The notes under the pieces: model-generated
Seen by the model: the letters and a program-made list of their open reading frames with translations, nothing else
The model's database searches: none
What the model was told of the DNA's origin: nothing
In this document: one piece after another, positions 15,948-25,280 of the stretch
How positions within the stretch are numbered: position 1 is the stretch's first letter
Layout: each line of letters starts with the position of its first letter
Program-made: the position numbers and the translations under genes
Assembly (NCBI RefSeq): GCF_007991335.1
Contig: NZ_BJYD01000038.1
Span: forward strand, 1-35,620
Origin: Halobacillus faecis
Lineage (GTDB): Bacteria > Bacillota > Bacilli > Bacillales > Halobacillaceae
Direction: 5' to 3'
Length of the DNA: 35,620 nt

Positions 15948-16850
15948 CTAGTTGAACAGGGAATTGATAAAGTTACTTAAGGATTTGAAAAAGTTTTGTA
16001 CGGCATTCCGCAAGCTGTTCCAAAATCCATCGTCATTAATTAGATCCTGGATACTTCCTGTCAGGTCTTCCAGCTGGTTTTGAACCTGATCGAAGTTGAT
16101 GTTCAAATTGCGCATTTGCTCGAACAGATCAATCAAACGTTGACGGTCTTCTTCACTCAATTCGATATTCAAGGATTGCAGTTGGTCTTGGACGATTTGC
16201 TCAATTTCTTCCCGCGTCGCTGGGTCCTGCTCAGCAATCTGCTTCTTGATTTCGGTCAGAAGCTTACTGATTTCATCCCGATCGACACCTTCTTCTTCTG
16301 CGATATCTGTGGCTATATCAAGCTCGTCACTCGCAACTTTCATACGATCTTCATCAAGCTTCACACCTTTAGCATCGTAAGCTTTATAGATGCCTGTAAG
16401 CGCAGAGTGGCCACTAACTTTGACAGAGGAAGCAACCAACACATCCGCATTCTCCACACCAGCGGTCAACAATGCGTTTGTGTACATTTCTTTCGTGACC
16501 TGTGTTATGTTATCAGGTGTTACGATATCAATATTCAACCCTTCTGCATGATCCTGATGAATGATTTTGACAGATGAATACATATTCGAATTCGGGTTGC
16601 CCCCGATATAGTTAGCAAGATCCTGGCCGTTGACAGTAAACTCATCGACCTGGTCATGCTTGTTGACTTCAAGCAGCTCTGCCACATCAGTTTTCTGTGC
16701 TTCAGACAAGGCTTCTCCATAAACCACAATCGGCAAACCTAACTTTTCATTAATGCCCTGGTCCCCTGTCGAAGCGGAAATGCTCGAAGGCAAAGCAAAT
16801 GCTGTAAACAAAACGGCGATCAACATCCATAGACTGACACGTGTTTTCAT
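15948..16850 (-). CDS. ypuA: DUF1002 exported protein, YpuA-like
   Basis: This 300-aa protein has a cleavable signal peptide (hydrophobic residues 6-20, cleavage near SISAST). The mature part matches the YpuA/DUF1002 family: LGLPIVVYGEALSEAQK, FTVNGQDLANYIGG, MYSSVKI and VSGHSALTGIYKAY. The C-terminal third is a run of amphipathic helices (EEIEQIVQDQLQSLNIELSE onward) with coiled-coil character and ends in a hydrophobic FFKSLSNFINSLF helix. The function is not established in any organism that I know of. It probably acts outside the membrane. AAGGGG precedes the ATG. Confidence 0.88.
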   Translation of the reverse strand: MKTRVSLWMLIAVLFTAFALPSSISASTGDQGINEKLGLPIVVYGEALSEAQKTDVAELLEVNKHDQVDEFTVNGQDLANYIGGNPNSNMYSSVKIIHQDHAEGLNIDIVTPDNITQVTKEMYTNALLTAGVENADVLVASSVKVSGHSALTGIYKAYDAKGVKLDEDRMKVASDELDIATDIAEEEGVDRDEISKLLTEIKKQIAEQDPATREEIEQIVQDQLQSLNIELSEEDRQRLIDLFEQMRNLNINFDQVQNQLEDLTGSIQDLINDDGFWNSLRNAVQNFFKSLSNFINSLFN

Positions 16851-17065
16851 GTTCTCGACCCCTTGTAAAATGGTAGATTCCCACTTACGTTATGCGGAAC
16901 CTCCCATCTATTATACCCGACGCATCGTACGCGGGTTGTCATAATAGACGTACAAGGGTGAGAAAAAGTTTCAATCTCCGTACACATTTCTTTTAAAAAA
17001 CTCTAAGTGAGCTTATTACAACTATTATATAGGATGGATCACCGAAAGAAAGGATGGACGCTGTT

Positions 17066-17452
17066 ATGAAGATTGCACGCCAAATCGGACTTTATGTATT
17101 TGCTATCGCTCTGTTTTACGCAGGAATCACCCACTTCATGTATGACCATGGCTTTGCCCGCATGCTCCCTTCCTGGGTACCGCTTAAATTAATCATTGTA
17201 TATGTGACAGGAATTACGGAATGGCTCCTTGCCCTTCTCCTTGTTTTCCCTCAAACGCGGAGAGCTGCCGGATTCGCTACGGCTGCTTTTCTTTTCATCG
17301 TTTGGCCTGCTAATTTTTATGCTGCCATTTACGGTATTCCGGCTCCCTGGAGTGAAGAAACAAATCAGACCGCTTTATGGATCCGACTTCTCTTCCAACC
17401 GTTGCTTATTTGGTGGGTGCTCATCGTTTCCAAAGATTCGAAAGAGGTGTAA
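17066..17452 (+). CDS. DoxX-like small membrane protein
   Basis: This 128-aa protein has four hydrophobic helices. The motif FYAGITHFMYDHGFARMLPSW at its N-terminus matches the DoxX/MauE-like superfamily (the YphA/DUF-type DoxX proteins of Bacillus). The role is uncertain; relatives act with redox partners at the membrane. The start at 17066 is favoured from AAAGGATG 9-10 nt upstream, with an alternative ATG at 17054. The next gene follows after 45 nt on the same strand. Confidence 0.75.
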   Translation: MKIARQIGLYVFAIALFYAGITHFMYDHGFARMLPSWVPLKLIIVYVTGITEWLLALLLVFPQTRRAAGFATAAFLFIVWPANFYAAIYGIPAPWSEETNQTALWIRLLFQPLLIWWVLIVSKDSKEV

Positions 17453-17497
17453 CCATCTGATAAAATGGGGATAGTGAAATGGACAAGGAGGTTGTAT

Positions 17498-18025
17498 ATG
17501 CGATTAGAAGGAAAGAAAGTCATCCAATTGGTCAGTAAGGATTTTGAAGATCTTGAGCTATGGTACCCGGTGCTTCGTCTCCAAGAGGAAGGGGCAACCG
17601 TCCACCTTGTGGGTGAAAAAGCAGGGGAAGAACACCCTGGGAAATATGGGGTTCCTGCTACAGCGGATTATGCATTCGAGGACATCAACCCAGCTGATTA
17701 CGATGGAATTCTAGTTCCAGGGGGATGGTCTCCGGATAAGCTCCGCCGTTATGACAAAGTGATTGAAATGGTCCAGCACATGGACAATGAACGCAAACCA
17801 ATCGGCCAAATTTGCCACGCCGGCTGGGTGCTTATTTCTGCCAACATCCTGAAAGGTCGAAAGGTGACGAGCACACCGGGAATTAAAGACGACATGATGA
17901 ATGCTGGTGCAGAATGGTTCGACGAAGCAGTCGTCCAAGACGAACACATTGTTTCTGCCCGTCGTCCGCCTGACCTGCCTCCATATGCCAAAGCTTTCGC
18001 AGACTTACTCGCTGATGAATCATAG
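17498..18025 (+). CDS. DJ-1/PfpI family glutamine-amidotransferase-like protein
   Basis: This 175-aa cytoplasmic protein belongs to the PfpI/YhbO/YfkM subgroup. It shows the nucleophile elbow QICHAGW with Cys106-His107 and the preceding acidic residue in DFEDLELWYP (E17 or E20 region), as in PfpI. Members are stress proteins described as deglycases, glyoxalases or proteases; the true activity is debated. AAGGAGG lies 7 nt before the ATG at 17498. A shared terminator follows. It is probably co-transcribed with the DoxX-like gene. Confidence 0.9.
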   Translation: MRLEGKKVIQLVSKDFEDLELWYPVLRLQEEGATVHLVGEKAGEEHPGKYGVPATADYAFEDINPADYDGILVPGGWSPDKLRRYDKVIEMVQHMDNERKPIGQICHAGWVLISANILKGRKVTSTPGIKDDMMNAGAEWFDEAVVQDEHIVSARRPPDLPPYAKAFADLLADES

Positions 18026-18027
18026 AC

Positions 18028-18060
18028 AAAAACCAGAGCTTTGAAAGCTCTGGTTTTTTT
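18028..18060. terminator. Bidirectional terminator
   Basis: AACCAGAGCT (18031-18040) pairs with AGCTCTGGTT, with A and T runs on the two sides. It ends the PfpI gene (+) and the acyl-CoA dehydrogenase gene (-). Confidence 0.88.
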
Positions 18061-19246
18061 AGTGGTCTTCCGTAATGGCTTGTTTAGCAAGCATCGACAC
18101 TACCGCATCGTCCATTGGTGGATTATGCAGCCCAGCCCGTACATCACGGTAATATTTTTCAAAGGCATAGGTTTTAGATAATCCACGCCCCCCTGCAATT
18201 CGCATAGCTAGATCGACAACTTCATTAGCGGTATTCGTAACCGCCAGCTTGACAGCAGCAAGCTCTGCCCCCATCTGATCCCGTTGCTCTGGTTCTTCAT
18301 CCCATTTTTTTGCAACTGAATATAAAAAAGAGTGGGCTTGGAGCAATTTCCACTCCATTTCGCCAATCTTATCTTGAATGTGAGATACTTCAGAAATCGG
18401 TGCGTCCAGACTATTTGGTTGAAAGTCTTTAGCAAAAGCAATCGCATCGTTACGAGCGGCTACAGCAATTCCTAAATAACAGGCTGGAATGTGCAATAGC
18501 CATCCCTTTGGCGAGGATTTGCCCCCACTTTTCAGTTCTACAAGATCGGATTCCTGCAGCTCGACATCTTCCAACACAAGGTCATCACTCGCTGTCCCTC
18601 TCATACCAAGGGTATCCCACGTTTTATCAACAGATAACCCTGGCTGATGGCGGTCAATTAAAAACCACCCAACCGTATCCTTGTCTTCTACATAAGCAGA
18701 CACAATATAATAATCTAAATGCTCCGCCATTGAGGTAAACGATTTTCTTCCATTCAAAATGTATTCGTCCCCACGACGAACGGCTTTGGTTTCCGGAATT
18801 CCTCCCCGTGTCGGACTACCGGTTGCCGGTTCAGTGGCAGCCCTGTTTACGACTTTTTGTTCGGAAACAACTTCATTCACAAGGCGATCATATGACTTTT
18901 TGTCCCATAACTGTTCCTGAGAAAGTTCCATCATGATGCCCATGTGCCACCCGATTGACAAAGCTACAGCACCATCACCTTCTGCAATTTTTTCCTGCAT
19001 CAGCAAGAATTCGTATAAAGACAATCCTTCTCCACCTTCGGATTCTGGCAAAGACATCGATGGGTATTTCTCCCTTTTGATGACTTTCAACGTCTCATAA
19101 GAAAAAGACGCTTCACGATCCGTTTCTGAGATATGTTTGCGAGCCTCTTTTCCGATCCGATCCGCCTTTTCAAACAATATCTGCTGCCGGTCATTTTTTA
19201 TCCAACGTTTCCATACACCTGCCAAACCAACCACTCCCGATTCCAT
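18059..19246 (-). CDS. Acyl-CoA dehydrogenase family protein, YdbM-like
   Basis: This 395-aa flavoprotein oxidises an acyl-CoA or a related substrate. It shows the acyl-CoA dehydrogenase layout: an N-terminal helical domain, the middle-domain FAD segment RAATEPATGSPTRGG and YILNGRKSFTS, DTLGMRGTASDDLVLEDV, and the C-terminal helical domain with IAGGRGLSKTYAFEKYYRDVRAG. The usual catalytic Glu in the C-terminal domain is not clear, as in other YdbM-type members. The ATG at 19246 lacks a good ribosome site; a GTG or TTG a few codons further in may be the true start. It is monocistronic. Confidence 0.85.
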   Translation of the reverse strand: MESGVVGLAGVWKRWIKNDRQQILFEKADRIGKEARKHISETDREASFSYETLKVIKREKYPSMSLPESEGGEGLSLYEFLLMQEKIAEGDGAVALSIGWHMGIMMELSQEQLWDKKSYDRLVNEVVSEQKVVNRAATEPATGSPTRGGIPETKAVRRGDEYILNGRKSFTSMAEHLDYYIVSAYVEDKDTVGWFLIDRHQPGLSVDKTWDTLGMRGTASDDLVLEDVELQESDLVELKSGGKSSPKGWLLHIPACYLGIAVAARNDAIAFAKDFQPNSLDAPISEVSHIQDKIGEMEWKLLQAHSFLYSVAKKWDEEPEQRDQMGAELAAVKLAVTNTANEVVDLAMRIAGGRGLSKTYAFEKYYRDVRAGLHNPPMDDAVVSMLAKQAITEDH

Positions 19247-19645
19247 ATTATATCTAAATCATACCTGACAACTCGGGATGAAGCCAATGCCTTGCTTGTC
19301 TGATTCGCTCCCTTACAACATACCCTATGTACAAGAAATCATTCTGTATCAGCCTATATCTCTTTGTATGTAACTTTTGTCTAAAACGTCCGTTTAACAA
19401 ATAATTCCCACGACATTTCCCGGGAAATGTCGAATTTATAGGTTATAAAGATAAAAACCATGAATCTAAAAACTCCCGCTAGTAAACCAATGGGCTTAAA
19501 TATCCCCCTTTTACTATGGGAGCACTTACTAAATTCATTCTTGGATCCACTCCTTTTCTCAAATCGCCTTGCTTACAAAAATATTGTTGTTTTATCCGCC
19601 AACCTCCGGGGAAGAAAAGGGATATGAATAAAAGGAGGATCTAAC
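19247..19645. other. Intergenic region with a 22-bp perfect palindrome and possible SigB promoter
   Basis: This 399-bp gap holds no gene. A 22-bp perfect palindrome lies at 19411-19432; its half-site is CGACATTTCCC. Upstream of the ykgA-like gene GTTTTA, 13 nt and GGGGAA form a weak SigB-like promoter within about 19590-19617. The rest shows no clear structure. Confidence 0.5.
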
Positions 19646-20497
19646 ATGGTCGGAATAGCTTCGGAAAACAGTATTCAATGTGAGACCGAGTATTCACCGT
19701 TGAAAAAAGTCGTGGTCGCCAAACCTTCTTATATGAAAATCGCTGAAATCATCAACGAAACCCAAAAACATTATCAACACCAGAACATAAACGTCAAAAA
19801 AGCCCTTCAGCAACATAAGCATTTCGTTAGTATTTTAGAGGATCATGAGATTGAAGTCATACAACTTCCAAGTCAGCCGAACCTTTATGAACAGGTGTTT
19901 ACAAGAGATATTGGGTTTACCATCCATCATCGACTATTTATCAGCACTATGAGTGAAAAGGTCCGGAAAGAGGAAACGGATGTCCTCCGGAGCTGGGCAA
20001 GACAGAATAACATCAAGATAGAAGAGGAACTCCTCTCCTCAATTGAAGGCGGAGATGTTGTGGTAGACGGGACCAGGGTGTGGGTTGGAGAAACACAAAG
20101 GACATCCCGACAAGCGATCCGTGAACTTCAATCACGTCTTCCGGATCATCAGGTTATACCTGTTCCTTTAAGAAGGGATATTCTCCATTTGGACTGCGTA
20201 TTCAACATGATCGATGAATCTACTGTCATCCTTTATCCTCCTGCATTTACAAAAAACAGTTTGAAAGCCATCACCGCACGTTACAAAGTGATTGAAGTCA
20301 CTGAGCAGGAACAGTTTACGATGGGGCCGAACGTCCTTTCCATCGGAAACCGTAAAGTAATCAGCCTCCCTCATAATGAAAGCCTAAATGCACAGTTAAA
20401 GGGAAATGGGTTCCACGTGATTCCTGTCGACCTTTCTGAAATTATTAAATCCGGTGGGTCGTTCCGGTGCTGTACATTGCCATTAAAACGAATATAA
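19646..20497 (+). CDS. ykgA: Amidinohydrolase of the DDAH/arginine deiminase family, YkgA-like
   Basis: This 283-aa pentein-fold enzyme is expected to hydrolyse a guanidino compound such as dimethylarginine. It shows ETEYSPLKKVVVAKP, QVFTRDIGFTI, SSIEGGDVVVDG, a catalytic histidine in DILHLDCVFNMID and a C-terminal cysteine in SFRCCTLPL (C275 or C276). Its length and motifs agree with Bacillus YkgA; the true substrate of YkgA is not established. AAAGGAGG lies 8 nt before the ATG. The thioesterase gene next door (22106-22576) recalls the ykgA-ykhA neighbourhood of Bacillus. Its terminator is split by the IS element at 20514-22003. Confidence 0.87.
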   Translation: MVGIASENSIQCETEYSPLKKVVVAKPSYMKIAEIINETQKHYQHQNINVKKALQQHKHFVSILEDHEIEVIQLPSQPNLYEQVFTRDIGFTIHHRLFISTMSEKVRKEETDVLRSWARQNNIKIEEELLSSIEGGDVVVDGTRVWVGETQRTSRQAIRELQSRLPDHQVIPVPLRRDILHLDCVFNMIDESTVILYPPAFTKNSLKAITARYKVIEVTEQEQFTMGPNVLSIGNRKVISLPHNESLNAQLKGNGFHVIPVDLSEIIKSGGSFRCCTLPLKRI

Positions 20498-20513
20498 AAG
20501 CAGCCCGCTTCTT
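20496..20513 (+). terminator. Left half of the ykgA terminator, split by an IS
   Basis: AAAAGCAGCCCGCTTC is the 5' arm. Its partner GAAGGGGCTGCTTTT with the T run now lies at 22010-22026, on the far side of the IS. Joined, they give an 11-bp plus 4-bp stem with one bulged G and a T tail. Confidence 0.8.
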
Positions 20514-20519
20514 TGAACT

Positions 20520-20570
20520 ATAACCCGAATAATGGACACTTATAAAAAAGTGCCCCGTTATTCGGGTTAT
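20520..20570 (+). promoter_or_regulatory. Hairpin at the left end of the IS
   Basis: A 13-bp perfect stem (20520-20532 with 20558-20570), with an inner CACTT/AAGTG stem, lies just inside the left inverted repeat and before orfA. Such end hairpins in IS elements block translation from transcripts that enter from outside; here that would be read-through from ykgA. The role is inferred. Confidence 0.6.
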
Positions 20571-20631
20571 TTCTGTTTCAAGGAAGGAAACCCGTTTATA
20601 ATCAAAATAAATATATGAACGGAGTGTGACT

Positions 20632-21063
20632 ATGAGTAAACAGCTTTATTCAAATACGGAAACGAAACAATTAAAGGACAATCCGAATGTCTTAAAGGTC
20701 TCGGAACGTTCCATCACATACCATCCTTTATTTAAGAAAGCGGCAATTCAGGAATATCAGAAAGGAAACTTTCCAACTCAAATATTTGAGGAGCACGGAT
20801 TTGACTTAGAAGTGATTGGGAAAAATCAACCAAAAAGATGCTTAAAACGTTGGCGTGACACGTTTGAAAAGTATGGAGAGCTTGGTCTGGAAGGGGAACG
20901 TCGTGGAAAAGGAAGTAAAGGCCGACCTTCTTCAAAGAATTTGTCTGCGGAAGAAAAACTTGAAAAAGCGGAAGCTCGTATTAAGTACTTAGAGGCTGAA
21001 AATGAATTCTTAAAAAAGCTAGACGAACTCGAAAGGCAGGCGTTGAAGAAGAAACGAAAATAG
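20632..21063 (+). CDS. IS3-family OrfA (HTH/leucine-zipper transposase subunit)
   Basis: This 143-aa protein has a helix-turn-helix DNA-binding part (residues 25-90, including YHPLFKKAAIQEYQKGN) and a C-terminal leucine zipper (KLEKAEARIKYLEAENEFLKK). It binds the IS ends and regulates transposition. The ATG at 20632 has CGGAGTG upstream; a GTG two codons earlier is also in frame. The slippery heptamer A.AAA.AAG at 21012-21018 is in the proper phase within the zipper and would shift ribosomes by -1 into orfB. Confidence 0.9.
   Translation: MSKQLYSNTETKQLKDNPNVLKVSERSITYHPLFKKAAIQEYQKGNFPTQIFEEHGFDLEVIGKNQPKRCLKRWRDTFEKYGELGLEGERRGKGSKGRPSSKNLSAEEKLEKAEARIKYLEAENEFLKKLDELERQALKKKRK
21012..21018 (+). 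promoter_or_regulatory. Programmed -1 frameshift heptamer A AAA AAG
   Basis: The heptamer lies in orfA phase (TTA AAA AAG). After a -1 slip the frame is open without a stop into orfB, giving a fused OrfAB of 443 aa ending at 21962. This is the standard IS3-family mechanism. Confidence 0.85.
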
Positions 21064-21113
21064 CTCCATCAGAAGTCTACCAGCTTATTGATGATACAAT
21101 CCATAAATATTCC

Positions 21114-21962
21114 TTGAAGAATATGGTCTCTTATTTATGTGAATTCACAGGAGTAAGTCGAAGTGGATATTATGCGTGGATAAAGAGTGAGTCCAAAAGA
21201 CAAGTAAGAAATGAAAAAGACGAAAAGGATATACAAATTATTCAAGTTATCTTCACGCAAAATCAAGAAAAAGTAGGAGCTCTTCAAATTAAAATGTTGC
21301 TTGAAAATGATTATGGAGTCATCATGAATCATAAGAAAATTCGGAGGTTAATGAAGAAATTTGACCTTGTGGCAAAGATCAGACAGGCTAAGCCATACAA
21401 ACAAATGATGAAAGCCACTCAAGAGCACCGTACTTGCCCAAACCATCTTAACCGAGAGTTCACACAGAAGGAACCTGGAAAAGTCTTTTTGACTGATATC
21501 ACCTACACGTATTTTGGGAAAGGTCAAAAAGCATATCTTTCTTGCGTGAAAGATAGTACTACTAAGGAGATTGTAGCTCATCATATATCTACTTCCTTAG
21601 GGATGGATATTGTTTATCGAACGATAGAGAAACTTCAAGAAACCGTAGGATGTTTCCATCCAGAAGCAATGATTCATTCGGATCAAGGGTTTCATTACAC
21701 TCACCCCAAATTCCAATCTATAGTGAGAGAAACTGGCCTTCGTCAGTCCATGTCTCGAAAGGGTAACTGTTGGGATAACGCACCTATGGAATCATTCTTT
21801 GGTCATTTAAAGGATATGGTGGATCACCAATCATGTGAAAGCTTAAGCCAACTTAAAGAAGAAGTTAACCAGTACATAGCAAAATATAATAACAAAAGAT
21901 ATCAGTGGAAATTAAATAAGATGACCCCGGTGCAATACCGAGATCATCTTCTAGCCGCCTAA
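21114..21962 (+). CDS. IS3-family OrfB (DDE transposase domain)
   Basis: This 282-aa ORF in the -1 frame relative to orfA encodes the integrase core: an HTH_21-type start (GVSRSGYYAWIK), then the catalytic triad in FLTDITYTYFG (D), MIHSDQGFHYTH (D) and KGNCWDNAPMESFFG (E). The active protein is most likely the OrfAB fusion made by frameshifting at 21012-21018; the first ATG at 21114 need not be a real start. All three acidic residues are present. Confidence 0.92.
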   Translation: MKNMVSYLCEFTGVSRSGYYAWIKSESKRQVRNEKDEKDIQIIQVIFTQNQEKVGALQIKMLLENDYGVIMNHKKIRRLMKKFDLVAKIRQAKPYKQMMKATQEHRTCPNHLNREFTQKEPGKVFLTDITYTYFGKGQKAYLSCVKDSTTKEIVAHHISTSLGMDIVYRTIEKLQETVGCFHPEAMIHSDQGFHYTHPKFQSIVRETGLRQSMSRKGNCWDNAPMESFFGHLKDMVDHQSCESLSQLKEEVNQYIAKYNNKRYQWKLNKMTPVQYRDHLLAA

Positions 21963-22003
21963 GGCTCTTTTTATAAACTGTCCGAATTATAGGTTACAGT
22001 TCA

Positions 22004-22028
22004 CTTTTGGAAGGGGCTGCTTTTTTGT
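22004..22028 (+). terminator. Right half of the ykgA terminator, after the IS
   Basis: The second CTT target duplication is followed by the 3' arm GAAGGGGCTGCTTTT and a T run. Without the 5' arm nearby it cannot form the original hairpin. Confidence 0.75.
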
Positions 22029-22105
22029 ATGGATGGAATAAATAACTCAAGACCTACCATGTGTTTTTTTATTTGATGATTCTTTATCAAACCACTAAGC
22101 ATCTG

Positions 22106-22576
22106 TCATCGAAACGCCGGTCTGCTTTTTCGGTGCTCCTTCCTGGATGGAGCCGTTTCATACAATCTTTTGTCTTCCTCTGTCTCAGGTATGATGGATG
22201 GGACTGGTGTCGGTTTCCCTTCAACATCTACAGCGACCATCGTTAGGAATGATTCTGTTGTCATCACTTTTCGTCCTTGAAGGAGATCATCGGCAAAAAC
22301 TTTCACATACACTTCCATAGACGTGCGTCCTGTGCTCGATACACAAGCTTCTAACGTCAATGCGTCCCCTACTTTAGCAGAAGATAAAAAATCAACCGAG
22401 TCGATTGAAGCCGTAACAACAACACAGTTCGAGTGCTTCATTGCCGTGAGTGCCGCAATTTCGTCGATATAAGAGAGAACTTTGCCACCGAAGATGGTAT
22501 CGAGGTGATTGGTATCTGGTGGCAGCACTAATCTTGTCTGTGTCATTCTAGAATAATGAACGGGCAAAGGTTCCAT
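22106..22576 (-). CDS. ykhA: Acyl-CoA thioesterase (hotdog fold), YkhA-like
   Basis: This 156-aa hotdog thioesterase hydrolyses acyl-CoA to free acid and CoA. It shows the acyl-CoA hydrolase motifs TRLVLPPDTNHLDTIFGGKVLSYIDEIAALTA, with the catalytic N-H-D set, and VDFLSSAKVGDALTLEA and YVKVFAD. Size and motifs match Bacillus YkhA and the cytosolic acyl-CoA hydrolase/BACH family. AAAAAAGGAGG lies 9 nt before the ATG. It is the only minus-strand gene behind the cobalamin riboswitch at 22726-22887. The start codon region is complementary to a 12-nt leader segment (see findings). I see no clear terminator after it. Confidence 0.9.
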   Translation of the reverse strand: MEPLPVHYSRMTQTRLVLPPDTNHLDTIFGGKVLSYIDEIAALTAMKHSNCVVVTASIDSVDFLSSAKVGDALTLEACVSSTGRTSMEVYVKVFADDLLQGRKVMTTESFLTMVAVDVEGKPTPVPSIIPETEEDKRLYETAPSRKEHRKSRPAFR

Positions 22577-22658
22577 GAATGGGTTCCTCCTTTTTTAATA
22601 TGGATCGTCCCTAATGGGAGAGATACAAATAACGATTCTCCCTCTGATTCATGGAACC
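22569..22658 (-). promoter_or_regulatory. 12-bp inverted repeat that can mask the ykhA start codon
   Basis: In the transcript GGTTCCATGAAT (22658-22647) is perfectly complementary to ATTCATGGAACC (22580-22569). The second arm contains the ATG start codon and the first bases of ykhA. The 66 nt between hold the ribosome binding site and a small GGGAGA/TCTCCC hairpin. The pairing would block initiation. Confidence 0.55.
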
Positions 22659-22687
22659 GAAAAAAGCTCTTGATGGGTGCAATACAC
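22649..22687 (-). CDS. Possible 12-codon leader ORF between riboswitch and ykhA
   Basis: A GTG codon stands 7 nt after a full AGGAGG and opens the 12-codon ORF MYCTHQELFSVP, which stops with TGA at 22651-22649. That stop lies inside the 12-nt arm that can mask the ykhA start. Ribosomes finishing this ORF would hold the arm open. An overlapping ATG frame starting just after the AGGAGG is also open but has no spacing. Confidence 0.35.
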   Translation of the reverse strand: MYCTHQELFSVP

Positions 22688-22725
22688 GTAACATCCTCCT
22701 ATCTCCCGTAGGAATTCATGTTCTT

Positions 22726-22887
22726 CCTTATGGCAGGTCTCCTGGCTCAGGTTCAACAGTACATAGCCCTTCCCATTTAGGAAATAGTGGGTCATCCATC
22801 TATGCACCTTCCCATTACAGTGGCGGGACCGCGTTGGTTTTTCACCAAACTTCCCTTTTCAGCTTCTATGAAGAAGCCACCATAAGG
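22726..22887 (-). promoter_or_regulatory. Cobalamin (B12) riboswitch aptamer
   Basis: The minus strand shows the conserved elements in order: the P1 arm CCTTATGG (22887-22880), AAAAGGGAAGTTTGGTGAAA, GCGGTCCCGCCACTGTAA, TGGGAAGG, the B12 box GAGCCAGGAGACCTGCC, and the closing P1 arm CCATAAGG (22733-22726), an 8-bp perfect P1. Downstream, TTCCT can pair with AGGAA in P1's flank or, as TCCTA, with TAGGA of the leader ribosome site, which suggests control of translation initiation. The only gene downstream is ykhA. Confidence 0.95.
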
Positions 22888-22929
22888 CGATCAACTTTTT
22901 TAATAAAGAGAGCCACTCTCTTCTCATCC

Positions 22930-22958
22930 ACTATCTCCCAAACCACCAACCTTGTCAA
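22930..22958 (-). promoter_or_regulatory. SigA-type promoter of the cobalamin riboswitch transcript
   Basis: On the minus strand TTGACA (22958-22953) and GATAGT (22935-22930) are 17 nt apart, upstream of the aptamer. Confidence 0.5.
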
Positions 22959-23004
22959 TGCGAACAAAATATAGAAAATGAGATTTAAAATCATAAAAAA
23001 GGGG

Positions 23005-23032
23005 TTGATTACGAACAATAAACTGATATACT
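23005..23032 (+). promoter_or_regulatory. SigA-type promoter of xpt-pbuX
   Basis: TTGATT (23005-23010) and TATACT (23027-23032) are 16 nt apart, 23 nt before the purine riboswitch. It is divergent from the cobalamin riboswitch promoter. Confidence 0.55.
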
Positions 23033-23054
23033 ATCCATATCATTCGAATATTAA

Positions 23055-23125
23055 CTTTCATATAATCGCGGGGATATGGCCTGCAAGTTTCTACCGGTTT
23101 ACCGTAAATGAACCGACTATGAAAA
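23055..23125 (+). promoter_or_regulatory. Purine riboswitch, guanine type
   Basis: P1 TTTCATA (23056-23062) pairs with TATGAAA (23118-23124). Between them are the conserved TATAATCGCGGGGATATGGC, CTGCAAGTTTCTACCGG and ACCGTAAATG segments with the two kissing loops. The specificity base in CCGACTATG is C, as in the guanine-binding xpt aptamer. Guanine or hypoxanthine should favour the terminator at 23182-23235. Confidence 0.96.
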
Positions 23126-23181
23126 GCGCACAAGATACCAGGACTTTCCTGTCCACGGTTTCATTGTGTTTGTCATCGTCC

Positions 23182-23235
23182 AGCACGAAAAGACTTGCTT
23201 TCCATAGAGAAAACAAGCTTTTCGTGCTTTTTTGT
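23182..23235 (+). terminator. Riboswitch-controlled terminator of xpt-pbuX
   Basis: GCACGAAAAG plus CTTG pairs with CAAG plus CTTTTCGTGC around a loop, with one bulge, and a long T run follows. It is the expression platform of the purine riboswitch. Confidence 0.92.
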
Positions 23236-23277
23236 TTTTAAAGCTTCCTGAGCTCAGAAGTACGTGAGCGAAAATAA

Positions 23278-25181
<1,904 letters not shown>

Positions 25182-25238
25182 TGCCTGACCAGGTCATACA
25201 GATATTGGAAGTTACATCTTTTCTCTTCACACAAAAAG

Positions 25239-25278
25239 ACCAGCGCCGACCAATGTAGAATGGTCGGCGCTGGTTTTC
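25239..25278. terminator. Bidirectional terminator
   Basis: GACCAGCGCCGACCA pairs with TGGTCGGCGCTGGTT, a GC-rich stem with T runs on both sides. It ends pbuX (+) and the LOV-STAS gene (-). Confidence 0.9.
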
Positions 25279-25280
25279 TT

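Larger units (their letters stand above)
20514..22003 (+). mobile_element. Intact IS3-family (IS150-type) insertion sequence, 1,490 bp
   Basis: The ends are TGAACT...AGTTCA. The left end (TGAACTATAACC...GGACACTTATAAAAAA) and the complement of the right end (TGAACTGTAACC...GGACAGTTTATAAAAA) form imperfect inverted repeats of about 37 bp. A 3-bp target duplication CTT flanks the element (20511-20513 and 22004-22006). It carries orfA and orfB in the IS3 arrangement with a -1 frameshift window. All parts look intact, so it may be active, and the insertion may be recent. Confidence 0.93.

Noticed and set aside
22651-23241. Two plus-strand ORFs (107 and 87 codons) between ykhA and xpt
   Set aside because: They lie over the cobalamin and purine riboswitches; the conserved RNA elements explain the sequence and no ribosome sites are present.
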